64,000 nt of DNA from Rehmannia glutinosa (Eukaryota > Streptophyta > Magnoliopsida > Lamiales > Orobanchaceae): positions 64,680,660 through 64,744,659 of the forward strand of contig CM071933.1 of NCBI GenBank assembly GCA_016081115.2, in the 5' to 3' direction. Below the pieces are notes generated by a model. That model saw nothing but the letters and a program-made list of their open reading frames with translations, was not told the DNA's origin and did no database searches. Below, one piece after another: positions 24,902 through 35,491 of this stretch (the stretch's first letter is position 1; every line of letters starts with the position of its first letter). Both the position numbers and the translations under genes were made by a program.

Positions 24902-25655
24902 ATGGCGAACATCGAGGGCGTGGGAGACCTCGTCGCGTTCCACGAGGAGACGACGATGTTCCCAGGGACCGGGTACCCTCTCCCGGAATTACCACCACCT
25001 CATCCACTGCTGCAGGAGACAATCTCGACCGCACAAGCATTACAAAGAAATCTTGGTGTTTATGAGGCAACAGCGGAGCCTCAACCCCGTGCTCCCGAAC
25101 CCGCCCGAGAGGCGAACGATCGCACATTGGAGCGATTCTGCGGTTCGACCCACCAACCTTCCAGGAGAGCGGACGATGTGAAAGCGGAAGAATGGATAGA
25201 GAAGTTGGAAAACATCTTCAATGCTCTTCAATACTCCGACGAGCGAGAGAGTCACACTCATTTGTATTTAAATCTAGAATCGGCCGCTAGAGATGGTGTG
25301 GGGCGGTTGAAAGGAGATGGGAACAGGACCGAAAGTAATCGAACATGGGGAAATTTCTTGGCCGAGTTCAATGAAGTATATTCCCAGTCGTGAAGGAAGC
25401 ACGCCGGGATGAATTTCATAGATTGAGGCAAGGAACTCCGTGGCTGGCTCAAGATGAGTCAATTTCACCGATTGTCCAAGTATGCTGGGACAATCGATCA
25501 AGAGGATAAGCTTTACAAGTTCACTCGAGGATTGAAACGGGAACTTTAGAAGCTTGATTGTTGACAATTGAACGGCAACCTACTCACCTTGATAAAGAAA
25601 GCGACTCTCGCATTAGTCGGATCGAACCGTATTAGACGATTCAAGAGAGTAGGCC
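24902..25655 (+). pseudogene. gag: gag of chromovirus copy 2, truncated
   Basis: Starts at the same ATG context as copy 1 (ATACGAGAATGGC). The frame beginning at 24854 stays open to 25393 and shows VKAEEWIEKLENIFNALQYS and KGDGNRTESNRTWGNFLAEF, the retrotrans_gag core. Homology to copy 1 stops at about 25655 (GAGTAGGCCCTAACG), where AT-rich unrelated DNA starts. Protease, pol and a second 3' LTR are absent, so the copy is truncated within gag. Confidence 0.85.
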
Positions 25656-26099
25656 CTAACGTTTTAAATTAATAAATAATTTAAATATTTTATTTAAACT
25701 ATTTTAATTTTATTCATAATAAATCTTATATATTTTTTTTATCTAATTTACATTGAAAATAATATATTTTCCTCCAAAATGCCACATAATATGCCCTATC
25801 AACAAAAACAATTCATACTTTAAGACCAAAAAGAAAAGCAAAAAGAAAAAAAATTCCACATAGGACTGCAACCTGCAATAGCAGATGAGTGGACTAAAAA
25901 TCTATTTTTTGTCCAGTTAGTGGACTAATTTCAAATAAACTTAAGAAAGTGGACTAAATATCTAAAGTAGTCCACTTAGTGGATTAAAAAAATATTTTTG
26001 CCTGAAAATTGCCCTGAATAATGACATGTTGGGGTTCCATTATATTTGAAATTAGCAGAAGTGATGTAATGAAGTCGGCGTTTTATGCTCCTCGACTGT
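25656..26099. other. AT-rich spacer with GTGGACTA repeats
   Basis: No gene. Between 25890 and 25985 the motif AGTGGACTA and its complement TAGTCCACT occur about five times, resembling subterminal repeats of a DNA transposon. No terminus was identified. Confidence 0.45.
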
Positions 26100-26464
26100 G
26101 GGATTTATGGGGGTAAGTTCATAAATGGCCTCTTTACTAGGTCAAACAACAATTTTGGCTTTACTTATAGAAAACATACTTTTATGGCCTTTTTCATTTA
26201 AAAAGTCTAAAATACCCTTATATACATTTTTAAAGCACAAAATTGACCTCATTCTTTATATTAACAAAATTAACTTCAAGCCCTCATTCATTTCACACAC
26301 CAACTTCTTCAATCTTAGTTGATTCTACAACTTAGAGTATTTCGGCTAATTATTGGAGGCAAGTATCATCTATTAGTTCTATATTGTCATATTGGTTGAA
26401 ATTTTTGACATGTTTTGATTATTACTACAATAAATAGCTGAACCCAAGAACCCTGATAAATTTT

Positions 26465-26575
26465 TCGCGACAAAACGACCCTGGTTGTTTTTTGGTCGTT
26501 TAGACCATTAAACGACTCTGGTTGTTTTTTGGTCGTTTAGACCATTAAAAGATTAGTTATTTTTTGGTTGTTTTT
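26465..26575. repeat. left subterminal palindromic array of MULE
   Basis: Two tandem copies of a unit containing AAACGAC(C/T)CTGGTTGTTT and TTGGTCGTTTAGACCATTAAA. The motif is of the AAACGACTNNAGTCGTTT type also found in the right array (30125-30620). Confidence 0.75.
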
Positions 26576-26655
26576 TGATCTTGAGTTGGTTCGCAGTGCA
26601 TTGTTTTTTGTACAATGTGGTTTTTCTCTTACACTTTTTTCTTTGAAGTGAAGGC

Positions 26656-28180
26656 ATGACTCCACCATTTTGGGTAACTGTATTTTATTTTGGTGAACTT
26701 GTCAACGAATATGGCAAATGGGTAAGGAAGAAAGAAAATAATGGCAATGTCGGTGTAGAAGGCCTTCCAATCACTATCGATATGTCATATGAAGAGTTAT
26801 ATTCTCAATTTCAAGACCTTTGCAACGTTGATTCTTCATTGTATGATATTGAGATGAGGTTTCTTGCCCTGCGGGTTGTGATAAAGTTCGTTCATATTGA
26901 TTGTGATAGAGCGATTAAAATGGTTTTAAGTGTCAATACACAAGGTCAACTCTCTCCAATTTATGTAACACTTGTGAGAAATGGTCGGTTGGGTGGCAAA
27001 TGAGTATGAATCAAACAATTACCAACAACTAGTAGGAGACAATGTAGTTGGTTTTGACATGCAACAAGAAGAAAATTATCATTATTGTGAGGTGGAAGAA
27101 AATGATAACGGCCAAGCAGTGAACTGGAATGAGTTGCAGATTATTTCAGAAAACAATCTAGGTAATGATGTTACACCTGAACAGCTGCTGCACAATGCTA
27201 TAGAGAAGAAAATGCATTCACAAGTGAGCCTTTTTTTCTTCTTGGATTAATGATACATCGCATGTGATACCCGATGGTGATTTACCGCCAGGTCGAGTAT
27301 TCAATACCAAAAACGAACTTCAGGAAGTCATATATTTTCTTGCATTGAAGCATAATTTTGAATTCAAGGTTAAAAAACCAAATAAAGAGGTGTATACAGT
27401 TGTATGCACCGATGAGAATTGCAAATGGCGTTTGCGGGCAACAAAGTTCAATGAAAGTCACTTTTTTGAGATTCGAAAATATACACATGAACATACTTGC
27501 TCTATAAGTATGGCTTGCAATGATCATAGACAAGCAACAATGCGGATCATAGGGAAACATGTCATGGATAAGTTGAAAGATCCCAACACCACGTACAAAT
27601 CAACAAATCTCATGAATGACATTCATCATGATGACTTTGGCATACAAATTAGTTATCAACAGGCAATGAGGTGTAGAGAAGCTGCTTTAGAACTTATATG
27701 CGGTTCGCCTGAGGATAGTTATACTAGTTTACCCGCATATCTCCACAATTTGGCCCTTGTTAATCCCGATATTGTGTACTATTTAGAGCTTGATGACGAT
27801 AACCGCTTCAAGTACCTTTTTTTGGCATTTGGGCCTTGCATTCGTGGATTTCACTCGTCAATGCGACCGGTTCTTGTTGTAGATGGCACATTCTTGACTG
27901 CAAAGTATAGAGGTACGTTGATTGTTGCTACATGTTAGGATGCAAATATGCAGATATATCCTCTAGCTTGGGGCATTGTTGATTCCGAGAATGATGCTTC
28001 ATGGCATTGGTTTTTTTAAAAAACTGAAAGAAATAACAGGTGATAGGGAAGATCTTGTTGTTATATCTTACCGTCATAGAAGTCTCATCAATGCAGTGCG
28101 AGATGTTTATCATAATGCCCGTCACGGTCATTGCATCTATCACATAAAAGGAAACTTGAGGACCGTAACTCGAAATGCTA
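26656..28180 (+). pseudogene. mudrA: mudrA transposase relic
   Basis: The first segment (26656-27003) and the next (26981-27250, another frame) are the variable N-terminal part. The open frame 27264-27938 holds the MuDR DNA-binding domain (GRVFNTKNELQEVIYFLALK, VVCTDENCKWRLRATK with the Cys residues, HTC) and the start of the MULE transposase domain (RPVLVVDGTFLTAKYRG, first catalytic Asp). A TAG stop (27936-27938) replaces an expected Gln codon; the domain continues as DANMQIYPLAWGIVDSENDASWHWF, then shifts frame in a T run at 28011-28017 and goes on to ARHGHCIYHIKGNL. Homology ends abruptly at about 28180, so the rest of the domain and the SWIM zinc finger are missing. Confidence 0.85.
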
Positions 28181-28189
28181 ATTCTGTAC

Positions 28190-29981
28190 ATTCGCCTCTT
28201 TCTCAACCACCTCAATAGGAACAATTGGGGCTCCTTTGTCAATCTGTTCATTAGGAACAATCGGGGTGCTTCCTTGTCAATCTGTTCATTAGGAACAATC
28301 GGGGCTCCCTTGTCAACCACCTCAGTTGGAACAACATGCGCCCCCTTTTCAACCACCTCAACTGTTGGGGCTCCCTTATCGAACTGCTCATCAGCAACCG
28401 TCGAAGAAGGAGGATGATGCATAACCTACAAAGAAAAATACAAATTGTAACTCAATATCACTTAATGAAAAATACACGAATTAAAATGTGCAATTCAAAA
28501 TTTTAAACATAGTTCTCTTATATACCTCATCACGCCAAAATGGGCTTGTTGCATCCGCCTCTTCATTTGGCCTCATCTGTAAGATGATCTCCATTTTTCG
28601 ATCTAATGCATTCATGTTTTGCTCCAATACATCTATTTTCCCACTTAATCTTCTATCCATTGACAAAATAGCATTTAAAAGACGTTTTAAATTGATAGGA
28701 GCATCAGAAGTAGATCGATGTTGCGTAGAAGGAGGTCTATGCACATCCTACAAGAAAAAAAAGCACAAATTATAATTTAATTTCATCTATGACATAAATG
28801 AAATGAAAAGTGCATTTTAAAATTTTAAAATTTCTTACTTCTTGTATGGATGTTCATTGTGTATCGCCAAAATCACCATCGGTGACACCTCTTCCGCCTC
28901 ATCCGATTGGGTGCCCTCTTTTACTGTCTGTACCAAAAAATCGCATGCAGTCCAATAATTTTTCCTCAGGTGTAAGAGATAATTTTGTGCAAACTTTAAG
29001 CTGAAATCACATAAGAAATATTTTTATCAATAAATATTTAGATATTCAAATTCATAAAAATAGAGAAGTTGTTTAAAAATTAAAATACTCACATTCGGTG
29101 AATCCAATATCCCAGAAATATTTAAGTGTCCAGGTTTAACGTTTGAGTTCCATCACAACATCCTTGGAATATTTCTCTTAGTCATATATGTTTGAAATAA
29201 ACTTGCGATACTCGGAATCGTCTCAAATGCCCACACCTTAAAGAAAAATACATATAAGTGACAAGTTAGTAAAAGATTACTTGGATAACAATTTATAATT
29301 AAAAAAATTATAGATATAAACTAAAACTTGAGAAAATATATGACAAGTTCAATAGTTTATTTACCTGTAGAGCAAATGGAAACCCCCATAAGGAATATTA
29401 CTTGTTGCTTTAGCAAACTCTCTCCGATACCCATGAATGGTGAATGTGAAACATCTTCTACCCCACGGATATTTGTTGAATAATTCAAGATTGTCAACTA
29501 TATTTAACACATCCATCTCAATAGATGTAGCTATTTCCTTGGCTCTCAATATACGCTCATAAATAAGTATTAATCCAAGTTTATATTTATCCTCCTCGCC
29601 CTCCACCTCCTTAAATGCCGCTCGGATTTTCAATGACACATGCCCAAACTCGTTAAAATATTCATTCGCTAGCTTTATTTTCATAGGGCAAATTATTTCT
29701 AATTTTCTCCTCATTACCGAGTTAAGTCTTGTAATGAAAATGAAATCCTTATATGAAAAACAAATAGCATTTTCCCCATCAAATGAGAACAAAATCTCAT
29801 CTATATCATCATCGGCTAATTTATCATTATAAGCAATCCTCCGCAACATCAAACTATGCAAGAGTTTCCCCGACATTTGAATTCCATTGTTCAAATAATG
29901 AAAGTTGCCAAAACATGATTTCAAAAGCTTCTCTTTATATTCATCATTCAAATGATCATACACCATCCCAAATTTTGTCAA
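28190..29981 (-). pseudogene. DUF1985-type gene captured in MULE, 3'-truncated
   Basis: The first visible exon (29981-29362) has the DUF1985 pattern: FGNFHYLNNGIQMSGKLLHSLMLRRI and ILFSFDGENAICFSYKDFIFITRL. It ends CTCTACAG before GTAAAT. Exon 2 (29236-29093) continues VWAFETIPSIASLFQ and has one TGA at 29131 in place of the expected codon. Exon 3 (about 28999-28847) shows KLSLTPEEKLLDC and a T-run frameshift. Exon 4 (about 28750-28527) is coiled-coil-like. Exon 5 (about 28420-28190) encodes repeats of KGAPIVPNEQID. In plants such proteins usually end in a Ulp1-type cysteine protease; none is present, because the gene stops at the same junction (about 28180) that cuts mudrA. Confidence 0.7.
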
Positions 29982-30124
29982 AGTGCTTTGAACCGAAACT
30001 TTAGATTAAATGAATCCTCACGTTTAATAGCATATTTTATTCTGAAATTACATAAGAACAAAATTTAAACAAACTAATACACTTACAAAAAAAATACATT
30101 GTGTAAAAAATAAAATGACTTGAG

Positions 30125-30620
30125 TCTTTTATAAACGACTACAGTTGTTCCCAAAACGACTAGAGTTGTTTACAAAACAAATAGAGTTTTTTTGTTATAA
30201 TTTAAATTGCATTAAACAAAAAATGACTCGGGTCGTTTATAAACAACTAGAGTCGTTTATGCTAAAAAAATTACCAAAATTATATATTCGCAACCAAATT
30301 AATTTAAAAGCTTTCCCCATGGATTACATAAGAACAAAATTTAAACATGAACTAATAAACTTACAAAAAAAAAATACATTGTGTTAAAAAATGACTTCAG
30401 TCTTTTATAAACAACTACAGTTGTTTCCAAAACGACTCTAGTCGTTTACAAAATGACTAGAGTCATTTACAAAAAGACTAGAGTCGTTTGTTGGTATTTT
30501 AAACTGTAAAAGAACTAGTGTGTAAATGACCCCAACCATTTTGTAAACGACCCGAGTCTTGAGTCGATTGAACAAAAAATGACTCGAGTCATTTATAAAA
30601 CAAGTGGAGTCGTTTATGCG
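30125..30620. repeat. right subterminal palindromic array of MULE
   Basis: At least nine copies of an inverted repeat close to AAACGACTNNAGTCGTTT, e.g. a perfect 8-bp-arm copy at 30430-30447 and variants such as AAATGACTAGAGTCATTT in which both arms changed together. They lie upstream of the DUF1985-type gene. Confidence 0.85.
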
Positions 30621-31060
30621 CGAATCTTTACCAAAACTATATATTCGCAACTAAATCAATTCAAAAGCTTTCCCCCATGACTATTAGAACAAGAAAAACA
30701 CAAATAATGATAATAAATCAATTAATACCTCAATGGTTCCATTTCCACGTCAAAAGCAAGCGATTTTGGTTGAGAAAATCCTAAAACTTAATGTAAGAAC
30801 AACTATGGATGATGAACTTCGGCTTCTTATAAATTTCCGATCGATGCCGAGTCGTTTTCCCATTGTTTTGACAAGAAAATTCGAAATATTGAAGATGGTG
30901 GAGACCAACGGTCTATTTGGGAGAGAAAGAGATAGAGAGAGAAATTTTAAGAAATGTAATAAAATCTTTTTTTTAATATGACTTAAGAAGTCAAGGGCCA
31001 AATTTGTATTAAAGTCGGGTGACCTGGCCATACTTGACTATTCCCACGGGGTTTATGCTC

Positions 31061-31551
31061 TGTGAAAATGGGTATGGGCTCAATATAGTCGTGGTCAATC
31101 AGAAAGAGTCCATGGTTGCAATCGAACCAAACGGAATTAGTTTGTTTATTATCCAGTCGATCTCCTGAATTATCGAATATATCAGTGGTTCACGAACTTC
31201 TTACCTAAACGAGCTTAATATATCATAAATTAAATTATTCTTCAATTTACTAAAAAAATAAAATTATATATTTTTAAAACGTGTATTATATCTATTAAAA
31301 TAATTATTTTATTCAAACAAGTAATTTATTTAAATATTTTTATTTTTATTATAAGTAAACATATAAAAATTAAAATCAAGTCAAAATTATTTAATTTATC
31401 CGAGTTTACTAGCGAGTCTGCCCATGATCTAACGAGTCTAATATCTCTAAGCTTGAGTTTAGTTCATTTATTTTAATGAGCCTCTTTAGAAGAACACACA
31501 CGAGCTTTTATTGAGTCAAACTCTGAAGTTTGGTTCATTTATAGCTAGGGA
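31061..31551. other. AT-rich intergenic
   Basis: No gene or repeat recognised. Confidence 0.4.
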
Positions 31552-32075
31552 GGGATCCATAAATATTTTACAAGGGGGCACAAAATAAATACGACTATAA
31601 ATTATATCAAAATTATTAATGGTAGCACACTTTGTTATTTTTTAACCTAATTAATATATAGCTTTTAAAAATTTGTATAACACTATAATGTTATATAATG
31701 AAGTTAATATTTTTTTAATAATGTTATATAATATTTTTTTAATTTATAATGTTATAGTGTTTTAGGAATTATAATTTAGGGCACACTATTAATTTATAAA
31801 TCTTTTATAAATTATAATGTTATTAATGTTATAATTTTGGGCACATTATTAACTTAATGTTATATATTTTATAATGTTATATGACTTTCTTTTTAAAAAA
31901 TATTAATATATTATATAACTTTTTACATTATTTAGTAGTGTTATTGTTATATATATAAATTAAATGTTACATTATTTCCAAAAAAAATGTTACATAAATA
32001 ACAAAAGTTAAAAAGAAATATCTATGGGGACACGTGCCCCCATAGTAGTACATGTAGATTCGTCTATGTTTATAG
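31552..32075. mobile_element. possible non-autonomous DNA element with GGGGGCAC ends
   Basis: The left side AGGGATCCATAAATA...AAGGGGGCAC and the complement of the right side (GAATCTACATGTACTA...TGGGGGCAC) look like related termini around an AT-rich, non-coding interior. A similar GGGCCCCC-type element lies at 36560-37095. Superfamily uncertain. Confidence 0.35.
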
Positions 32076-32690
32076 CCCCAATAAAAACTTATAATTCAAA
32101 ATTTTTATTTATTTTACTTTTCATTTTTTAAAATTCTTTTATTTTTTATTGTTTTGTCGTTTAAATGAGATGCTAGTACTAATTTTTGTTTTCTGGCGTT
32201 ATATTTGCAGCTCCATTTTCATTTTGGGACAATTATTACGCACCATCTGGGCACTTTATAGGTGTTAGACTCTTGGAGTAAAATGGAATTAATCAATTAC
32301 TTAAGGAATAAATAAAATGCTATTTTTTTTTATTTTTGAGCTGAAGGATATCATCGTCACAAATGTTGGTGCATGACAAATTTTGGAGTATTTTACTATT
32401 TTAGGCAACAAAAGAGAAAAAAAAAAAGTAAAAAACTTAAAAAGGGTATTACGCAAATAAAATAATCAAAAGTGAAGAATTTTTTTATTTCATTGTGAGA
32501 AACGGATAAAACCGTGTTATTTTGAAAAATAACCATTGTCCTTAATATTTGGGCTTGTGGATTAATCAAGTTTCGGAGTATTTCTGGCAACAAAAGAGAA
32601 AAGGCTCAAAATAGTTATTACTCAAATAAAATAAAATAAAATTTGGAGAATTATGTACTCTTTTTATTTGGAAAAACTCATAAAACCATG
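32076..32690. other. AT-rich intergenic with a local duplication
   Basis: Segments at about 32385-32465 and 32575-32640 share TTTTGGAGTATTT, GGCAACAAAAGAGAAA and ATTACNCAAATAAAATAA. No coding potential. Confidence 0.4.
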
Positions 32691-33215
32691 TTGTTTTTTT
32701 TTGATAAGCGAGATTTCATGTATTCATGACTAGTTCTCGGAAAAATAGCCCCGGCTCTTACAATGGCTCTCGGGTTCTTAATATCCTCAACTATCACAAG
32801 ACAAAGAGTCCCCCAAGCCCCGACTCCTCAGGAACTTCCTCAAATAAACCGCGAGAATGTACAATGACTCCCGGGTTCCTAATATCCTCAACTACCGCGC
32901 ACAAGGAGTCGTCTCCCAAGCCCCTAGCTCCTCAGGAACTTCCTCAAATAAACCGCGAGAATATATATGGCTCTCGGGTCCCTAATATCCTCAACTACCG
33001 TGCACAAGGAGTCGTCCCCCAAGTGATTGCTTCATACTGGACTCCCTCAATCTAACCGCAGGTTCCCACCGAGTTTCAGCCTTCCACACTGCTGCTTGAA
33101 GCCCTCAATATTAATAGTTCCACCATTGTACCCCGGGAGGCTCGAACCCTTGACCTCTCATGGAGAAGTCAAACATTACCTCACTTGTCACCACGTGGTA
33201 TACATTTGTAGCCAA
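32691..33215 (-). mobile_element. tRNA-derived SINE with internal triplication
   Basis: On the minus strand a Pol III B-box match GGTTCGAGCC lies at 33148-33139, about 40 bp after an A-box-like GGTGACAAGTGAGG, and the element ends in an A-rich tail after CTCGCTTATC (plus-strand T run at 32693-32702). Between head and tail a unit of about 100-104 bp containing CGGGTTCCTAATATCCTCAA is present three times (starts near 32765, 32865 and 32969). No clear target-site duplication found. Most plant SINEs are 100-350 bp, so at about 520 bp this one is long. Confidence 0.5.
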
Positions 33216-33231
33216 AACACCGTAGTAATTA

Positions 33232-33672
33232 TACTCCCTCCGTCCCAATTATATAGTTCAACATTTATTTTTGGGATGACTCAAATATATAGTCCAATTT
33301 CTATATTGGAATAATATTTGCTTGCATTTACTAGTATACCCCTATACTATCTTAAAAGCTAAAATCTTGGAAAATTAATTTTTATGGAATATAGTAAACA
33401 TTAAATACCCACGATTTTTAAAAAAGTGGAAGAAGCATCAAATATTATAAAAACCCACTTCCTGCTTTGTTTTTTAAATTTATTTAAAATGGTGAATTAA
33501 TTGTAGGGGTGAATTTCTATGTTGTGGTTAATTTATCTAAGTGAATTTATTTAATTATCCAGTACTCACTAAATAAGGTTATTGTGGGAAGTTTGTAGGT
33601 ATAATTTGTTTTTCCAATATTTATCTTAATCTATGTGAAAAACCAAACTGGATTATATATTTGGAACTTGTT
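33232..33672. mobile_element. Stowaway-like MITE
   Basis: The left terminus TACTCCCTCCGTCCCAATTATATAG is typical of Stowaway elements of the Tc1/mariner group. The right end keeps the usual subterminal ACCAAACTGGATTATATATTTGG, but its last bases (GAACTTG) have lost the GGACGGAGGGAGTA end. It has no coding capacity. Confidence 0.6.
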
Positions 33673-33702
33673 TTGCATATTTTTGTGTGTGTGTGTTTTG
33701 TG

Positions 33703-35491
33703 TGATGATTTATGCATATTTTTTATTTGTTTTATTTGCATATCGCATGTTTTAGTGTTATGTTGTGTTATTTTATTGATTTTCTAGGTTTTGGTGGAAA
33801 AAACAAGTTTTGGAGCAAGAAACGTTAACAAAATCATTTCGCACAATTGCGGCAGTCGTCATATTTTGGACGTAATGTTTGCATTCGAAGTCCAATTGAC
33901 ATGATCCATACACTATTGGAAAGTTAAAACAAAGTTCTACAATGTCTATTGCTTCTACTAAATGCAAATGAAGATATTTCGATGGGTTAAAATCATGTGC
34001 AAGTGGAAATAATGTGTTGAAATTTTGGAAATGACACGTCTTAGTATTTTGGCCATAACTCTCTTTAAAAAATTGATATTGAGGTGAATCAAGTGGATAT
34101 GGAAAAGCTAAGAGATAGATCTACAATTTATATGAAGGATCAAAGAGCAAATTCTGATGTTTCGAGGGTTCGCGGTCGCGCGCGGCCGGAAGAGAGTTTC
34201 TTGCGCGGAAGTGTGCGATTCTTGTGATCGTGCACGGTGATTTCGAATACGAAAGTTCGCGATTTGAGGAGGCCATATTTTCGAACATTTTATAGATCTA
34301 TCTTGTATAGGACTCTAGGCTTATAAATAAGATTTGAGGAGGCCATATTTTCGAACATTTTCATTACTTAAACACTTTTAAACTTTAGGTTTTGTTATTT
34401 TCTCTTTCATTCAACATTGGGATTGCTTGAGTTCTTTCCATTGAAGTTATATTGTGGCTTAATCAAAGCATAATATTTCTTCATCTCTTTTATCCGATTT
34501 TAATTGTTGGGTGATTATTATTGTTGCATGATGATGTTTATAATTGTTTTATTTCCTTTAATTGATATTATGATCTCACCCCCAAGCATAAACTAACATC
34601 CCTGTTCTAGAATTAGGATGATTTGATTCAAACAAACAAGCATGAGTATTGATTAATTAATTTGCTTTCTGAATAAATTATTTTACTCAATGATTAATTG
34701 ATTGGTCAACTTTTGATTGTGTTAAGAGAATAATTGAGATGGAGAGACGATATTATTTCTGGACTAAATTTATTAAGGGGGTTAGATGAAATGTATTATC
34801 TAACTTGGTTAATGAAAATAGCAAATTATGTAGGGATAAACCTATTATGTGAATACGTGAGTTATCATATCTAGGCCTAGTTTTTACTTGTTTGTTATAA
34901 TTGTTAATCACATGATCAATTAGTTAATATTCTCGCTTGCAAGTTTGATGAGATGATTAAAATTGATTGGTCAACTTTTGATTGTGTTAAGAGAATAATT
35001 GAGATGGAGAGGCGGTATTATTTTGGACTAAATTTATTAAGGGGTTAGATGAAATGTATTATCTAACTTGGTTAATGAAAATAGCAAATTATGTAGGGAT
35101 AAACCTATTATGTGAATACGTGAGTTATCATATCTAGGCCTAGTTTTTACTTGTTTGTTATAATTGTTAATCACATGATCAATTAGTTAATATTCTGCTT
35201 GCAAGTTTGATGAGATGATTCCGAAATCCTAGACGTTTATCCATATCGTTTTTCTCCGGGTTTAATTGTGTTTAGTTTTAATTGGGTCTTTTTATTTGTT
35301 TTTCTTTAGATAATTAAAATCACAAATCTTGTTAGAGTGTTTAGGATTTATTTTCCGTTAGTTGTGTTGCATAATAATTATTTGTCGGCTAAGTCTTCCG
35401 CGAGGGACGACCTTGGTCAACTTGCTACCCTACGATTGATCTCGTGCTCTTGCGAGTGTTGCTATATTTATTTTAGATATTTAGCGATCGA
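33703..35491 (+). mobile_element. solo LTR, Athila/Tat-type Ty3/gypsy (boundaries approximate)
   Basis: It starts TGATGATTTATGCAT, similar in style to the LTRs at 37472 and 55430, and ends with GAGGGACGACCTTGG...CTCTTGCGAGTGTTGC...GCGATCGA, an ending typical of this lineage. No gag or pol adjoins it. A GC-rich patch lies at 34171-34245 and a tandem duplication at 34696-35222. No matching target-site duplication was found. Confidence 0.55.
34696..35222 (+). repeat. tandem duplication, ~262-bp unit
   Basis: Two head-to-tail copies, both running from ATTGGTCAACTTTTGATTG to GTTTGATGAGATGATT, that differ by about three single-base indels and very few substitutions. It looks recent. Confidence 0.95.

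Larger units (their letters stand above)
26109..31047 (+). mobile_element. Mutator-like element carrying mudrA and a DUF1985-type gene
   Basis: The left end GGGGGTAAGTTCATAAATGGCC and the right end (complement of GGCCATACTTGACTATTCCCAC) align as imperfect terminal inverted repeats, 14 of 22 positions. Adjacent 9-mers GGGATTTAT (26100-26108) and GGGGTTTAT (31048-31056) agree at 8 of 9 and fit the 9-bp duplication of MULEs. Inside are a plus-strand mudrA relic and a minus-strand DUF1985-type gene facing it, with palindromic arrays near both ends. This layout resembles plant MULEs that carry Ulp1-protease/DUF1985 genes. Both genes are broken, so it is not autonomous. Confidence 0.8.

Noticed and set aside
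33130..33200. A tRNA gene on the minus strand
   Set aside because: A- and B-box-like words are present but there is no cloverleaf or anticodon arm; the segment is the head of a SINE.
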